Assembly: GCF_019279795.1 (NCBI RefSeq)
Contig: NC_056725.1
Span: forward strand, 1,069,201,068-1,069,265,067
DNA from: Protopterus annectens
Lineage: Eukaryota > Chordata > Ceratodontiformes > Protopteridae
Reading direction: 5' to 3'
Length of the DNA: 64,000 bases
Of the stretch, positions 47,062-59,625 are shown in pieces (positions within the stretch are counted from its first letter, which is position 1; every line of letters starts with the position of its first letter). The position numbers and the translations under genes were made by a program. The notes under the pieces are model-generated. The model was not told the origin of the DNA. It did not search any database and saw only the letters and a list, made by a program, of their open reading frames with translations.

Positions 47062-48181
47062 GATGGGAGACTAGACACATTTTCAGGCACACAGCTCTGC
47101 TGTTGAATGGCCTATGAGTGCCTTAAGGCAATCTTAGCTTCTTGACTAGCCTTGCTGTCACTCACCTAACAGGAAAGTTACCAAGGTTTAATTCCAACAG
47201 TTACACCACTCAAATGGAAAATGCATTGCTACTATTTAGAAGACTTTTTGATTATACACTTAAATGACTTTGCCAAAGCACATACATACACTAACTAGAG
47301 CTTAAAAACAGATAATAAAGAAACGAAAATTCTTCAGAAACTATGCTTTGTTCCTGAATGGCCTGAAACTACGACCTCAAAAAAGCAATAGTTTTAAAAG
47401 AACATGATAAAAATAGGGCAGTATGCTGGGAAAACTTTTCTAACACTTAACTCTGTTGAATGGCCTGGAAAGTAGTCACAGTTCCTGAGCTAGCCTGGCT
47501 TTCACTCATCTCATAAGAAAGAAACCAAGATTTAATTCAAACAGACCACTTAAATGGTAAAATACAATGCAGCTGTTCAGTGGATTTTCTGACTATATGC
47601 TAAAAGATAAAAACTGCTAAAATGAATTTTAAAATAGAAATACCTAGGAAATTAAAATTCTTCACTTAGTTGTTTAATTGTTGGATGACCTGGAGTGAGC
47701 AAAAGTTTTGGTATAATGACATTAAATCATGGGACATTGTGCATGGTAGTGGATTATGGGTAGGTCAGAGAATAAAAATAAATCCCTATGGCTCCAAGTC
47801 TGTCCCTCTGCTGTGATACCTCATTCTCCTCTCTGACTAAGATACAAATAGAGAATTACTGACTTAGGCTGGGAGGAGTCAACTGGCTCCACATTGAAGG
47901 TCGAGGAGCGGTATCAGAAGCAGTTGATGGTCAGCTGCACAGGGGACAAACAATTTAAAAAAAAACAAAGGGACTAAGCTCCCTACACCCACCATGCAGT
48001 AAGCTAGTACCCTTACAATTATTTTTTAACAAATTTAAACATTCAGTGGCAGCGGGTGCACTTACTTCACTGCACCAGTAGCACTGCCTGCATGATCAGC
48101 TTTATAAAGACATACCCACAGTGTTCTGGTCATTCAGACAGACTACTGTCAGCATGGTGAAGAGTAATTGTGTTACTGAAT
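47062..48181. repeat. 1.12-kb tandem duplication, copy 2
   Basis: Directly joined to copy 1. Differences from copy 1 include a 4-bp deletion in the ACATACATAAATACAC stretch and a shorter A-run at about 47956. The junction shares only two or three bases (GA/ATGA) between the ends, pointing to slippage or end joining and not recombination between long repeats. Confidence 0.95.
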
Positions 48182-49921
<1,740 letters not shown>

Positions 49922-50107
49922 TGTATGTGGAAATGTTGGAGTTAGTGCTTTGTTGTATTCATATTACTTAGCTTAAGGTTACTAATTCATTTAGTAGACA
50001 TGGACTTGTTTCAGACTAAAGGTAAATGTCTCTTGCATCATTTAACTACCTGCAAATCTATACACTGCTGTATGTCACAAAGCAAATGCCTTATGTCTTA
50101 ATTCAGT

Positions 50108-50584
50108 GAGTCTATATGAGAACAAGTATCAAATTTCAGTTTCTTGAGACCAAAGTGTCGAATCTGCAGTTGCGTGAATGTTAAGAATGTCGGATACTGA
50201 AATGTCGAGCATGTCATGGTGATGGTGCGTTTGGCAAGTGTGATGTTTTTCAAGGATTTTGGGGAGGGTTTGTGTGTGTATGAGTAATATGGGGAGTTTT
50301 AGATGTGGGTTAGGGTAGGTAGCTAAGAGTATGAGTGTGTAAGTGTTGAGAGTGGTTGTGTTTGTATGTATGTGATGTGTGTTTGTGTAAGGGGGGTGTA
50401 GAATGAGTGGTAGTGGGTTTGCTATCTTCCGGATATTAGAGTGACCTTGGTGGTAGTATATATAAGTAGGAGGGATGTGGGGGGCACTGCCCCCTACATG
50501 AAGGGCACTGGGGAGCTTGCCCCCCTTTTTTAGCAAGGGTGTGTGTGTGTGTGTATGTGTGTGTGTGTGTATGTGTGTGTGTAA

Positions 50585-50662
<78 letters not shown>

Positions 50663-50880
50663 GTTTTAGTTTTGTTGCATTCGTGTATATTGGTTTGGTT
50701 TGTTGTAGTGTCAGCGGGTAGGTGTATTTGTGTTTGTGTGGTGTAGTGTTTTGTTTATGTTATGTTCATGGTTTTAAATTTTGCAGTTTTGAAATTTCGG
50801 GTTTGTGATTTTTCGGTTTTATAGTTTCGAGATACTGAAATTCGATATTTCAGTATTTCAAGATTATAAAGTGAATCCCT
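50108..50880. mobile_element. Foldback element, G-rich core, copy D (worn)
   Basis: The left end GAGTCTATATGAGAACAAG..TTTCAGTTTCTTGAGAC and the right end, reverse-complemented, GGGATTCACTTTATAATCTTG..TTTCAGTATCTCGAAAC are weak inverted repeats. AATGTCG words recur as in copy C. The core (50450-50530) has GGTAGTATATATAAGTAGGA, then GGGGGGCACTGCCCCC and a second GGGGAGCTTGCCCCCC hairpin. A (TG)n tract is embedded at 50539-50660. Confidence 0.6.
50530..50660. repeat. (TG)n microsatellite
   Basis: More than 55 TG units with early TATG/TAAATG interruptions. Confidence 0.96.
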
Positions 50881-51877
50881 TTGTGTATATGCCTATATTA
50901 ATTTCACAGCAGTAATAATAAGAAAGTACACAGTTGTAGAGTTATATCATAACATGTGAAGTGTGAAAATAAATCTGCATCAAGATTCCCACATTATTTA
51001 CACACAGTATCCACTTCTGGCCTCTACCATGTGCCCTCACTCCCATATTAAATCCAGCCTAATTATTTCCTGCTACATTCCCTACCCTGAGTTGAAAACA
51101 GAAATACAAATGACCGATACTGTCTAGAAACCACATCTCTACTATTGTGACACTGTTTTGTCACAGCTCTTTCTGAGCTCAGTTTTGTACACCTGTGCTT
51201 TGACATCAGGAGGAATTCAGAAAGAACAAAAATGTGGCACAGCAATAGCAGTGCTGTGATAGTCTTAAAAGTTTGAGATGTAACTGTTTATCTTTGTTTC
51301 TTGATGATTTTGGCCAAGGACAAGTGGGTGAAGTTGTGTAGATGAGCGTGTCATTGGAAACAGGAGACAGCAATGAGTAGTTATAGGGTATTATACGATA
51401 TAGGGCATTAACATTCAAAAATGTGCACGCTGATTGATCAGTCCAACCAGTGTGCCTGTGGTAAATTGAGCATATACCAATAGAAAAAAGTCTGGGTGTC
51501 CGGATGTTCTTCTATTAATATATGCCAAGGCTTTGCAGTTTTCCTGAGTTAAGAGGTTGAGACATTAAGTACAGAGTGTAGAGAAAATACAAAGAAAATC
51601 AGGTACATTATACAAAACTAAAGAAATGTGCTTGAGTTTCTTTGTATTTCTGTCCTTTCTTGGACCAATAATCTGTCCAAATTTCATAGTTTCTTTAAAA
51701 AAAAAAATCCCATCTCTGTTGCTTGCTTTCCAAAGCTCTGATATACTGTGAAAGCATGGGAAAGCAAGTCCCATGTGCCTATGCAGTACCAAGAAAAATA
51801 TTCACAGCATGTGAATGTGCAGCCAAATATGAACAAGAATCAAAATTTAGGCTCACTTAGTGTCGAACTCAACAGAT
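50881..51877. other. No gene seen
   Basis: No motif-bearing frame; non-coding. Confidence 0.5.
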
Positions 51878-52720
51878 CACCAAAAATGGCTTCAGCAATG
51901 TAAAACGTCACACCAGTCAGGCCCAAAACGTTGAATCAAATCAAAAACTGAGGCCCAGGATGATAAAATAAAAAAAAGTTTTTAGTCAACTAAGATCAGT
52001 CAAAATCAATAAATACACTATAAATGTTTAGCACTTTCATCCCTAAGCCTTGTATGTCAACAGTCATCACACACGGTCCACACTACAGAGAAATAAAAAA
52101 ATAATATAATTCGAAATTGGAATATTGTTAAGGTAGACGAACATCTTCACACAATATTGGCCAAAATCTTTGGTTTTGTATACAAAACAAGTAGAAATCC
52201 TAAAAACTTTTTCAATATCAAATTAACATCACTGTTATGAGGCAATATACAGGTTTGAGAATATGTAGGGCCTGTAACCAGTGTAATTATGTTATGGAAC
52301 AGCAAGAAACAACCAGGTTTAAATGAACAAATCTGTTTCTGCTTTGCTTAAACTTAGAGCTGCTCAACTATAATTTCATAATCTTATATCTATTTATGAT
52401 GTTAATGGTGCTTTCATTAAGATTTTATATTGTAATGAGTTACATTGCCACATTTTCAGTCATGTGATGTATAATTAGGTCACATAACCTAGTTTTTTTT
52501 ATTTAAATGACTATTGTACTTTAACAAATGGTTCTGAAGAAGTCCATTTTCTAGGGATGAAAGCATTAAACCATTACAGTGTAGTTATTGATTTTGACTG
52601 ATCTTGGTTGATTAAAAACGTTTTTTTTTATTTTATCATCCTGGGCCTCGTTTTTTCTTTATTTCAACTTTTTTGGCGCAATTGGTGTAACTTTTTACAT
52701 TACTGAAGCCATTTGTGGTG
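51878..52720. mobile_element. Foldback element with Penelope-like signature
   Basis: The left arm 51878-52053 (CACCAAAAATGGCTTCAGCA, GGCCCAGGATGATAAAATAA, GATCAGTCAAAATCAATAA) is the inverted counterpart of the right arm 52548-52720 (TTATTGATTTTGACTGATC, TTATTTTATCATCCTGGGCC, TACTGAAGCCATTTGTGGTG). Arms are about 175 bp, roughly 80% alike. The right arm is preceded by TTCTGAAGAAGTCCATTTTC..GGGATGAAAGCATTAAACC, again the CTGAAGAAG...GAAAGC order. The 490-bp centre has no ORF. Confidence 0.75.
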
Positions 52721-53436
52721 TCCTGGCTATATTTGAAATTATGTAAGCATGTGCAGTATATCAACAATGGTGCAGGATACAGAAACAATGTGGAAGAACA
52801 TCATGGCACTGTTATACAACGACATTATTTATGAAAAGTAACTAATTTGTTTTATTAAATAATGTCATTGTATAATAGCAATAACCAACTCCTGGGTGTG
52901 ATATATTGAAGATTTACCCATGGTTGCCTTTGTTTAATCACTCGGACTTCATCCTTGTGATTAAACCACACTAACCATGGATAAATCTTCAACTTACCAC
53001 ACATAGGTTTATTTCTTTGTCTCTGATAACACAGACTGAATGATTCAATAGACATTTCTATAGCTCTGGTGTCATGATGTCAGCCTTGAATGGTATATTT
53101 ATTACTATATATTTACTTATTTATTTTGACAAATGCCTGGCTGAAGATTGAACATGGAGCACACAGTTATGTGCATCCAAGAGAAGCATTCTTGGGCATC
53201 AACAGTTTTAGAGTCAATAAGCACTGTGTTGAGGCACACACCCCTGTGCAAACAAGGTAAACACCATGGAATGCCAGTTACAGCATAAGCAGCTGAATTG
53301 CATGTTAATTAACCAATCCAACATGGTGGAGCTATTCAACAAGCTACAAAGCATCCATGTAGACTCTGTGCTGGTTTCTTCTGAAAATTACAAAACGATT
53401 GGAATACAACCATAAAAAGGAGTCTACACAAAGAGA
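52721..53436. other. Two small hairpins, otherwise nothing
   Basis: TTATACAACGACATTATTTA (52814-52833) pairs with TAAATAATGTCATTGTATAA (52856-52875). TTGAAGATTTACCCATGGTTG..TTTAATCAC (52906-52942) pairs with GTGATTAAACC...ACCATGGATAAATCTTCAA (52958-52993). Possibly remains of a small MITE. 53100-53436 is unassigned and may contain the left part of the Harbinger element. Confidence 0.5.
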
Positions 53437-54447
53437 ATGTTAGGGGCTGCTGCTTCTTTAATTCATTTGTATGTCCTACAGGCTGAAGCCAATGCTGCTG
53501 CTGCTAATAGGCCTATGCCAAAAAGTAGAAGAGTTTTCAGGCCCTGTTTAACTTTTCACAAACTACATGATGTGGAAATTGTAGACTACAACAGGGTGGA
53601 CAGGGACACACTACAGGAACTTTGTGACCTCTGCCGTTCTTAACTCAGAGCCATAGCCAACCCGAGGGGAAACCCAGACCAGTGGAGACAAAGGTATATG
53701 CAGCCCTTAGAATCTTAGCTATATGTACCTTTCATAGACTAACAGGAGACATGCTGGGGGTGTCACAGGCATCAGCATTCAGGATCCTCCACCAATTCCT
53801 GAATGCTATGCTCCAACATGCCAATGACCACATATATTTTCCCAGTAGTTCTGAGGAGAGGGCCAGAAATATGCAGGAGTTCTACCATGTAGCACACTAC
53901 CCTGAAGTACTGGGTGTCATAGATTGCACATATAGAAAAAAGGCACCAACCGGGGAATAGGGTAGGCTCTACATAAACAGAAAGGGCTACCACTCTATCA
54001 ACTGCCAAGTCATGTGTAATGCCAAGAGAATCATCATGAATGCATGTGCTGGCAACCCTGGCAGTTGCTCACATATCTGGCACACCTCCCAACCTTACCA
54101 GATGTTTGCTGGGGAGGAGGCATATCCCACAGAGTCATCTTCTGGGGGATGCAGGCTATGCACTAGAACCGTGGCTGATGGCACCCATCAGAAATGCACA
54201 CACACCGACAGAAGAACTCCATAATGAGGCACAATCTCAAACCAAAAATATCACAGAGTTTGTGTTTGGGCTGCTAAAGTCATGGTTCTCCTGCCTAAAG
54301 ACATCTGGGGCAGCCCTGCAGTACAATCCATGGACATGTACAGAAATATTCACAGTATGTGCCATGTTACGCAACATACTCCTGATAAAACAGTTTCAGC
54401 AGGATCAGCAAGGGAAGGCCAAGGTCACCACAGCCACAGGTAGATGA
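53437..54447 (+). pseudogene. Harbinger DDE transposase
   Basis: The ATG at 53437 opens an N-terminus rich in Ala (LQAEANAAAANRP). A stop at 53641 is followed by ETKVYAALRILAICTFHRL and LGVSQASAFRILHQF (helix-turn-helix). Then come PEVLGVIDCTYRKKAP (first Asp; usual form GVIDGTH), NRKGYHSINCQVM, a shift, LLGDAGYALEPWLMAPI (second Asp) and TKNITEFVFGLLKSWFSCLK (catalytic Glu). All three acidic residues are readable across frames. Stops at 53641 and 53958 and a frame change near 54040 kill it. Related to vertebrate HARBI1 but not that domesticated gene. Confidence 0.85.
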
Positions 54448-55281
54448 GTAGTGGGAGGGGTACCACCAGTTGCTGTGGGTGTAGGCAGATGTAGGTGTGC
54501 TCAATATGCCCTTGCATTGACTAAGAGATGACGCATAGCACACGTACTCACCACCTAGGGGCCTAAAACCTTCTTCCTACTCACATACATATAGTAACTT
54601 TGATACCAGGCAACTCACACAACCGTTACCTCCCCATGTATTGGCTGTGTACTACTTGCATCAGACACAATCAGCCCTGAAATAAAACTGTGGCAACTGC
54701 TGTATTTACAAGGTAAGTCCTGAACATGGAGTGTATTGTTTAATAATATGAATGTTTGACATATCCTTGTATTTCATTAGTTGGTACAGTAAGCATATAA
54801 AAGGTGGAAGATTTGTACAGAGTACCTCAACAAGTGACAGCAGAGACTTATTTGACTTATATGTGTCCATTACTAAGTATCAGGGCTCAGGCATCAACGA
54901 TTCCCACAGTCATACCTGTCAGAAGTACAGATGATCACTGCATGCCCTCAGTTTAGCACCGTACATTTCTACTGGAAAATCATTAAATACAGAAGTTAGA
55001 AAGTAATGATACACATTGCAGTTTCTGACTTCACAACTCTCATAAGATCATTCACTAGAAAGTTGGGAAATTTTGATGCTATCAACTGTCTAACTTTCCA
55101 CGGCTAATATGTGTCAAAGGTACAATTAACAGTTCAACACCACAAATGCAGATATACTAAGCACTAAGTTTGCACCCAGAGCATCAGACACAAAGCTTAT
55201 ATATCCCTGAATCCAAAAGACAGAAAACAGGGATGTGACAGAGTTTTCATCACTTGCACATGGTGTTTTGTGTGTGTGTGC

Positions 55282-55350
<69 letters not shown>

Positions 55351-56890
55351 TAGGCTGACACAAGAGGTCAGTAAGTGTGTGGGAATAAGAAAAAGAAGCA
55401 GACAGACAGCTGGGTACACCAACAAATAGTCAGTGATACAAAATGAGTAACTGTTGTGAGTGTGTGTGTCTGTAAGGGTCCTCCAGGTGAAATTGGTGTG
55501 TGAGTGTCTGCAGAAACACAGCCAAGCACTGTGCTGGCTCTATGTCTTGGTATGTTGGACAGGTGTGAGCAGTGCATGGCAGAGGTGGCAGTTCATTGCT
55601 GTCTCCCCGGACCACAAGAACTGGCACTGCCAGGAGTTGCACTGGCATGTCCACGGTCACTGTCAGATGCAGTGCTGCTACATTAATGTGACTGATGTCT
55701 GCTGGATTAGGTCCTTTCATGGGATCACCCAGGACCATGACCCTGTGGCCTGCCATGTCTGGATGTGGACAGCACACTCACTAATGGAGCAGTGGAAGTA
55801 CTGCCACTATCAGATCGTGATCAGGCATGGCAAAATTGGCTAACAGGAAATGATTTGGCTGACCTATGCCCACATGGATGTCATTCCCCACCCAGCAGAC
55901 ATTCCACCACAGTCAATGCTCATTCAAACATGTCATTCCTCCGATCCAGTGAATCAGCAACATGGTGGAAGCAGTCACACGTGTCAGACTGTGCAATATC
56001 TACATGACTGAGCATTTATCTGGAGCACCTATGAGAACATGCCTGTGCCTCCATGATGGCCCTAAACATATGTTGAGTGGCATGGGAAGAGACACCTGCA
56101 CCAGGTGCAGGAGGAACAACAGGCCGCCTTTGAGCCCCTATCAACCCTCCTGCATGGCACCTCGCTCACACTTTGGCTATGGCCAGAGTCAACAGGCACT
56201 GAAGCCACAGCAGCCACACTTCTCTAATCAATGGCCTTGACCTGTCTAATATCTGTGGCCTCCTGTAATGGGTAGATATATGCCTACTAGCTGTGTCTGA
56301 TTAAATTGCATGGGATGTCTGTACATCACCTCAGTGTCAGATTCAACCTCTGCACCCCCAACTGTGCCTTAGTTTAGCCACCGTCATCAACAGAGTCTGC
56401 TGATACACTGACATCAGGTGGCAGAGGGACCACAGTCCCACCGTCATGGTCACCTGTGATAAAAAGAAACAAACACAGGAAAAAAATAATACCTACACTA
56501 CTATACTGCAATATATGCTAACAAAGTAACATTGCTGCCACTATTGCAGACAGTACAGCAATACACACAACAGACCTGACATTAACAGCACACACTAAAA
56601 TATTTATTTAAATTGCTCAGCAGTACAGACATAAAAATGTTTGGCTTACCAGCTGTAGAAGACATTCCCCTCTGTAATACAGAAGGTCCTGGAAGAAGTT
56701 AAGCAGGAGGTAAGACCAACAATATCATAATTAACAGTAACACAGGGGGTAATACTTTTACCCCTTTATATGTCAATTAACCGTACTTTCAAAAAAACAT
56801 GGTTGACAACTCCAGCCTAAGCTAATAACTGTAGCAATCTTCAACCTCTTCCCAAAGAAAAAGAGATGTGACACCGAAGTAAATTCTTGA
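54448..56890. other. Harbinger internal non-coding region
   Basis: Spacer between the two Harbinger genes. Parts recur at 31.35-32.07 kb and 44.09-44.84 kb in reverse orientation. Open frames at 55.4-56.2 kb overlap on both strands and lack motifs, so I do not call genes. The (TG)n at 55268-55345 lies here. Confidence 0.55.
55268..55345. repeat. (TG)n microsatellite
   Basis: About 38 TG units with one CG/TC interruption near the start. Confidence 0.96.
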
Positions 56891-56918
56891 TTTCAGTTGA
56901 TTTACTATATAACAGTAT

Positions 56919-57367
56919 TCAACTGTTCAGATACCAAATCCTACCTTGAAGTTCCTCATGGGACATGCTTGCTGTTTCTGAAACTGTTGCTCTAAAATCC
57001 AGTACATGCTGTAGTACACTTTTCTGGGAGTAGTCTGGATCCCTGATATTGGCTAGGAACACTTCCTTGGGTGTTAGTGGTGGTTCCTTACCAGGCCTTC
57101 CTCTGGTAACCATCTGGTCATGGCCCACTGCAGCTGGTCTCCTCCATGCAGATGTGATCATGTCAGTGGCCCTGTGGCACACCTGCTCATATAACCTGCC
57201 ATGACCCCCATGACATTCACGTCAGCTATTGTCTGGTGCCATATTTGCAGCTTACGTGGCATATCTCCCTGTCCCCTTTCCAGCAGAAATGCACCATGTT
57301 GCCTAAAGGCATCCACAATCACCTGGTTGTCAGCATCAGTAAAGGGGGAGTCTCCGAGGATTGACAC
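56919..57367 (-). pseudogene. Harbinger Myb/SANT-like DNA-binding protein
   Basis: The minus strand from about 57345 reads PFTDADNQVIVDAFRQHGAF, LLERGQGDMPRKLQIWHQTIADVNVMG, the trihelix/Myb-like fold typical of Harbinger second ORFs (FT..E...IVDAY..H...L.G......R..QMW..I...VNA). After a frameshift near 57180 it continues with VCHRATDMITSAWRRP, normally V..RW.D......, and a Lys/Pro linker ending about 56920. No ATG is seen at the start. The conserved tryptophan of WHQTI is kept. Confidence 0.7.
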
Positions 57368-57370
57368 ACC

Positions 57371-57728
57371 AGGGTGGCATACTACTAGGTGTCCTAAAAG
57401 ACAGCAGAATGATAATATACGAGTGTCACATAACTACAAAATAACTGTTTACAGAACAAACAGAAAAGGTAGCCACTCAGTATCACTCACTGGAGAATAT
57501 AAAACAGTCTAGAGATGTGAAATAGTAACAACAGGCAGGATGCAGAACAAGGAGAGTAACAAGAGCAACAACATGTCCTTGTTTGTGCCAGAACATTCAC
57601 TCACCTCCCCTCAAAAAAAGAAAAGTGTAGCCTTGTTTGTCCCATAACATTAATTCACACCCCCAAAAAGAAAGAACAGAAACATGACATGTTTTGCTAA
57701 CAAACCATCTTTGAAATGCTAAAAGTAC
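57371..57728. other. No gene seen
   Basis: Short non-coding stretch between the Harbinger remnant and the LTR complex. Its last five bases (AGTAC) match the five bases after the right-hand LTR at 62692. Confidence 0.5.
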
Positions 57729-58070
57729 TGTGACGCCTGTGCACTGGCCCAGTAATCTAGTAGCCTCAATCCTCATCATTAGCACCAGTGAGGGGCATCC
57801 ACATTGGGAGGATAACAAGTACACACACAGTAAAGTACAATTTCCCTAAAGAGCACACAGAGATCAAGTCAGTCTGGGGCTAGTTTCTCCCTTTCTCTCC
57901 AGATCCCCAATAAGACTCCTCACTGGGACAACTATAGGGTACAGATCTCACCCGAGTGGTCAAGCCAAAACCTCCAGCACCTTCTTTGTCCAATCAGTGC
58001 TTCATGTCCTTGCCCAAGTAGCTGACATACACACACTTTGAGATATGAATTATATATAAACCCACAGACA
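57729..58070 (-). repeat. LTR, left copy (minus)
   Basis: Minus-strand LTR beginning TGTCTGTGGGTTTATATATA and ending GCGTCACA, so that the plus strand starts TGTGACGC at 57729. About 342 bp. It is roughly 90% alike to 61137-61479 by eye over the first 150 bases. It directly follows the truncated integrase of the minus-strand element. The inner edge could instead lie at 58091, where TGTGCC would also pair with the terminal CACA. A purine-rich GGGCAGGAAGGGG lies just upstream at about 58110. Confidence 0.8.
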
Positions 58071-59191
58071 CTCCTGGGGAATGCTGGCACAGGTTCTCCA
58101 GCTATACCCCTTCCTGCCCAGACTATGAGGTAGAAATCACTGCCATCAACCACTCATCACGAATTAAGTCTAGAGACCCTCTCACCCTGTGCTCATACAA
58201 CAACTCAAAGGGTGAAAAACCTGTGGATTCCTGGGGAACCTCTCTGTAAGCAAACAACAAATGGGGCAAATATTTGTTCCATTCCCTCCTAAACTGGTCT
58301 GCAAATGCCCGTAGCATGGACGTGAGTGTAGAGTTTAACCTCTGAACAAGACCATTAGTCTGGGAATGGTAGGGGGTGGTCTTTAGGTGCTTCACTCCAC
58401 AGTACTTCCTCAGACGTGTCAGCAGTTCTGACATGAAACTGGCACCTCTGTCAGTCAGTATTTCTTTTGGGAAACATACTCTGCTGAAAATTTCTAACAA
58501 AGCATCTGCCCCTTTTCTGCCTCAATGGAAGACAAAGCCACTGCCTCAGGGTATCTTGTAGCATAATCTACTACCACTAGGATATACTTTTTCCCTGTGG
58601 AACTTGGGGTACTTAGAGGCCCCACAATATCCATAGCTACCCTCTGAAATGGCTCCTCAATCACAGACAAGGGCATCAAAAAAGCTCTCGCCTTGTCTCC
58701 TGCCTTGTCTACCTTTTGGCACTGCTCACAGGTCCTGCAGTACCCTATTACATCTCTGGATATTCCAGGTCAATAGAAGATCTGCATAATACATCTATCT
58801 GTATGTTTTATGTTCATATGACCTGCAAAGGGAATATTGTGGGCTATGGCTAGAACTGCCAGATGGTAGGCTTTAGGCACTACCAACTGCTGTAGCCTCT
58901 CACCTTCTATCCCTCCCTCAGGGTACACTCTCTATACAGTAACCCTTTGTCCAAGTATACAGATTCTCCCTTCCCTTGTGAATCAGGTGCATCACTAGCT
59001 GCCTGCCTCAGGCCTTGTAATGTAGGGTCTGTGAGCTGAGCCTGTCTCAACTCACTTTTTGTAACCCTTCCCAGCTCCCCTTCCGCAGGAAGTCTGGTAT
59101 CCTCTGACAGTGGTACCTCCCTGTCAGCCTGGGTACTACTACTCACCTCTGCCCTTGCAGTCAGTTTTTCCAAGGGACCATCAGTCCCCAC
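58071..59191 (-). pseudogene. Gmr1-like integrase, C-terminally truncated
   Basis: A linker (59191-58907: RVTKSELRQAQLTDPTLQGL, VYLDKGLLYRE) leads into the zinc-binding region (AHNIPFAGHM...CRTCEQCQK, about 58850-58720, H-H-C-C kept). The catalytic core follows: AMDIVGPLSTPS (first Asp, about 58630), KEILTDRGASFM (second Asp, about 58451) and QTNGLVQRLNSTL, where the catalytic Glu is Gln (codon 58342-58344). It ends SPFELLYEHRVRGSLDLIRDEW at about 58150 and a stop at 58123, directly before the LTR. The C-terminal GPY-type domain and any RT/RNase H are absent. Frame breaks at about 58500 and 58680-58900. Confidence 0.85.
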
Positions 59192-59299
59192 AAGTAGCTG
59201 TGGCTCACCTTCAGTCTCATTGCTACAGCATAATGCCCTCCCTGAAGTAACAACTTCACCAGTCCTGGCTGCAAGTGTGCGATCTGTCTGGGTCTCCCC

Positions 59300-59625
59300 A
59301 GGCTACCACACCCACATGCTTGTCTCCAAGCCTGACTGTGCATAACTGCATAAGCACATGGTACTGCAATATCAAAATCATTCCCTATCAGAACATCAGC
59401 AGGGATATCCTCAAGCACACCTACTTGCTGGCTTCCTTTTCCACCCTCCCAGTCAAGGTGAACCCTAACCAAAGGTATTTGGAATGGGGTCCCTCCTAAA
59501 GCTGACTGGTGTAGACTGCCCAGGCAAGTAGTGTTCCTCTGTAACTATTGCAGGCTTCACAATGGTTATGTCAGAGGCTGTATCTCTCTTAGCAATGGCC
59601 TCTTTGCTATTCACTACAAAAGGAT
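59300..59625 (-). pseudogene. Gmr1-like aspartic protease
   Basis: RDTASDITIV at about 59590 is the active-site turn, normally D-(S/T)-G. Here Gly is replaced by Ala. A frame change near 59470 is followed by MVRVHLDWEGG and EDIPADVLIGNDF, the second conserved strand of retropepsins (flap to ALLGND). No RT follows: the next recognisable protein downstream is the integrase linker at 59190. This agrees with the PR-IN order of Gmr1-like elements. Confidence 0.7.

Larger units (their letters stand above)
45606..48181. repeat. Satellite-like array of ~350-bp diverged units
   Basis: The block CACTTAGCTCTG(T)TGTTGAATGGCCTGG recurs in worn form at about 45619, 45861, 45960, 46215, 46322 and 46539, in alternating spacings of about 220-255 and 100 bp. 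This gives a composite unit of about 340-360 bp. A companion block TCTCATAAGAAAGAAACCAAGGTTTAATTCAAACAG follows every second one. On top of this the last part is duplicated as a 1.12-kb block (listed separately). Non-coding. Confidence 0.65.
53437..57370. mobile_element. PIF/Harbinger transposon remnant
   Basis: Contains a DDE transposase pseudogene on plus (53437-54447) and a Myb/SANT-like pseudogene on minus (57367-56919), facing each other across about 2.4 kb of non-coding DNA. This two-gene set is characteristic of PIF/Harbinger, where the Myb-like protein helps nuclear import and TIR binding of the transposase. I did not find the short TIRs or the 3-bp duplication, so the outer ends are unknown. 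Confidence 0.75.

Noticed and set aside
53437..54447. Domesticated HARBI1 host gene
   Set aside because: Stops and a frame change interrupt it, and it sits with the Myb-like partner and dispersed spacer copies, as a transposon would.
55430..56240. Overlapping frames of 80-127 codons as genes
   Set aside because: They overlap on both strands, have no motifs, and lie in the Harbinger spacer that recurs without coding constraint at 31 and 44 kb.
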